From the NCBI GenBank assembly GCA_947632215.1, contig CANROJ010000005.1:16860-80859 (forward strand): 64,000 nucleotides of DNA, read 5' to 3'. The stretch is from an uncultured Flavobacterium sp. GTDB lineage: Bacteria > Bacteroidota > Bacteroidia > Flavobacteriales > Flavobacteriaceae. The notes beneath the pieces were generated by a model. It worked only from the letters and a program-made list of their open reading frames with translations. It did no database searches and was not told the DNA's origin. A program made the translations under genes and the position numbers. Position 1 is the stretch's first letter, and each line of letters opens with the position of its first letter. Below, piece after piece: positions 62,740 to 64,000 of the stretch.

Positions 62740-63627
62740 TTGAAGTTTATAAACACAAAAACATCATTTATTCTACTGGCTTTAGCTTTTAGCTTTAGTT
62801 GTTTTTCCTGTGGAACTAAACAAAGTCAGAAGGATTCTTTGGTTGAAAAAACCACTGATGCTCCAGAGGTAGTTTACAACATCCCACAAGACTTACAAGA
62901 GTATTACAAAGAGGTAGATTTTACAAAAATCAATCAAGAACTCTTCGAAGAACTAAGTGCTTTGGTAACCACTACCCATACAAGGAAACATCCCTATGGA
63001 TGGGAACATATTAAAAACACCGATTTGACTCCACAAGCCAACCAGGTATTCTTAATATATGGTCACCAAGGAGTTAATAAAGGTCAACAAGCCTTCACTA
63101 GGGGTAAAAACCAAAATAGTGGTAAAATAGGAGATTGGAATAGAGAACATGTTTTTCCTAAATCCTTAGCCACCCCTAAATTAATAGGTGGGAAAACTCC
63201 CGAGGCAGGAACCGATGCCCATAACTTAAGAGCAAGTGATGTACAGTGGAATGCAGCCAGAGGTAACTTACCCTTTATTGATTCCCAGGGTTTATCCGGT
63301 AAAGTTGCCGGTGGCTGGTACCCAGGAGACCAATGGAAAGGAGATGTAGCTAGAATGATTATGTACATGTATCTACGCTATCCAGATCAGTGTCTACCCT
63401 CAAGTGTAGCCATAGGTCAAGCAAATGCTTTAGATCCCAATATGATCGATCTGCTTTTACAATGGAACGCTCAAGATCCTGTTTCTTTTATTGAGATTCA
63501 AAGAAATAATTACCTGGGTAATCTAGATAATGAATTTGCTCAAGGAAATAGGAATCCCTTTATTGATAACCCAGATCTAGCCACTAGAATTTGGGCAGGT
63601 CCAAAAGCGGACAATCATTGGAATTAA
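62740..63627 (+). CDS. Endonuclease I, exported lipoprotein form (TTG start)
   Basis: Secreted non-specific nuclease of the EndA/Endonuclease I family, 295 aa. The start is TTG 62740, the only plausible one: it begins a signal peptide with lipobox CFSC, so the enzyme is lipid-anchored at the surface or periplasm. The beta-beta-alpha-metal active site is in GDWNREHVFPKSLATP, with Asn and Glu downstream (DAHNLRASDVQWNAARGN). VFLIYGHQG and GGWYPGDQWKGDVARM are typical. It might degrade DNA for nutrients or aid in biofilm remodelling; not provable from sequence. Confidence 0.92.
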   Translation: MKFINTKTSFILLALAFSFSCFSCGTKQSQKDSLVEKTTDAPEVVYNIPQDLQEYYKEVDFTKINQELFEELSALVTTTHTRKHPYGWEHIKNTDLTPQANQVFLIYGHQGVNKGQQAFTRGKNQNSGKIGDWNREHVFPKSLATPKLIGGKTPEAGTDAHNLRASDVQWNAARGNLPFIDSQGLSGKVAGGWYPGDQWKGDVARMIMYMYLRYPDQCLPSSVAIGQANALDPNMIDLLLQWNAQDPVSFIEIQRNNYLGNLDNEFAQGNRNPFIDNPDLATRIWAGPKADNHWN

Positions 63628-63717
63628 CCCCTATAGACGCTTCTTAGCTAAAACACTATGGACCTATAAAACCAAGTGATAAAAGAATTCACAATAGATA
63701 TAGAAGACTTTAAATAC

Positions 63718-63755
63718 AAACCCCATATAATGTAAACTTACATCATATGGGGTTT
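63718..63755 (+). terminator. Terminator after endonuclease I
   Basis: 11-bp outer stem AAACCCCATAT / ATATGGGGTTT with a coaxial inner ATGTAA / TTACAT helix, 90 nt past the stop. The T run is short. Confidence 0.65.
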
Positions 63756-63786
63756 ACCTTTTAACGCCCTTATTTTAAATATTTTA

Positions 63787-63864
63787 CTATAACTGTAGGC
63801 TTCCCTGTTCATTTTCTTTAAGAGCCTTAATAATTTGGTTCTCACTAAAATTACTTGTTTTCAT
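63787..63864 (-). mobile_element. IS3-family OrfA stub
   Basis: A 25-codon minus-strand ORF carries NFSENQIIKALKENEQG, the first helix of the OrfA (InsE/InsN-like) transposase subunit of IS3 elements (family: F.E.QII.ALKE.E.G). It then runs straight into a stop instead of the HTH that should follow. Upstream on the same strand AACTGTCCGATTTTTAGG resembles an IS3 terminal inverted repeat. The rest of the element is absent to its left; more may lie beyond the window on the right. Confidence 0.55.
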
Positions 63865-64000
63865 ACTTGACAGTTTTGTTTAAAGTTAATAATTTCGAAT
63901 TAACAACTGTCCGATTTTTAGGTAAGTCTACAGATAGTAAAAAAAAATATGTTCGTCAAATATTAGCAAGTAAAAATAAAAAAGCCTTCACATCTAGGTA

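Noticed and set aside
1-64000. tRNA, rRNA, tmRNA, CRISPR array or prophage
   Set aside because: No T-loop TTCGAATC-type cluster in intergenic DNA, no rRNA stretch, no regularly spaced repeats, no phage structural or integrase genes.

Overview
The window is about 64 kb of AT-rich chromosome from a member of the Bacteroidota, most likely a flavobacterium (Flavobacteriaceae or a close family). Three kinds of evidence point there. Genes are preceded by the Bacteroidota promoter -7 box TAnnTTTG rather than a TATAAT -10 box, and Shine-Dalgarno sequences are essentially absent. The gene content fits as well: long PurL, HisNB and HisIE fusions, GAPDH with an N-terminal extension, AcnA-type and AcnB-type aconitases side by side, and lipoprotein-type efflux parts. 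I do not assign a genus.

Layout. 0.4-4.1 kb: purL. 4.5-7.2 kb: accessory patch with a HigBA toxin-antitoxin pair, a decayed hipA-like kinase gene and an exported alpha/beta hydrolase. 7.5-14.5 kb: histidine operon hisL-G-D-C-B-A-F-IE on the minus strand, headed by a leader peptide with five His codons and an attenuator terminator; hisH is missing from its expected place between hisB and hisA. 15-18.6 kb: a small lipoprotein, an aminopeptidase P and a SWIM zinc-finger protein. 19.4-20.5 kb: gcvT. 20.6-22.7 kb: second decayed patch (IS66-type tnpA remnant, 5'-truncated fic gene, stop-riddled pseudogene). 22.8-25.5 kb: yebC, a zinc metallopeptidase and a membrane protein. 25.8-31.8 kb: tripartite HAE1-type RND drug pump behind a sigma-54-like promoter. 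32-32.7 kb: IS256-family transposase remnant. 33-40.6 kb: two-component system plus a CzcCBA-type heavy-metal RND pump. 40.7-43.1 kb: dapF-GNAT-mltG operon. 43.2-46.2 kb: HtrA-like protease and GAPDH. 46.4-52.7 kb: TlpA-like thioredoxin and the two aconitases. 53.2-55.4 kb: periplasmic chaperone/prolyl isomerase pair. 55.7-59.8 kb: prfC, a lipoprotein carbonic anhydrase, a TPR protein and a HAD phosphatase. 59.9-61.4 kb: ECF sigma factor with a candidate anti-sigma factor and a periplasmic partner. 61.5-63.6 kb: rsmB-type rRNA methyltransferase and secreted endonuclease I. The right end holds an IS3-type orfA stub.

Most of the window is ordinary core genome. The strongest finding is the histidine attenuator: promoter, 15-codon leader ORF, competing RNA segments and terminator can all be read directly from the sequence. 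Other points worth a look are the missing hisH, the sigma-54-like site ahead of the drug pump, the fic gene that has lost its N-terminal part, the rsmB promoter inside a terminator hairpin, the apparently leaderless response regulator, and four separate decayed mobile or toxin-antitoxin patches. I found no tRNA, rRNA or CRISPR array, and no clear novel multigene defence system.
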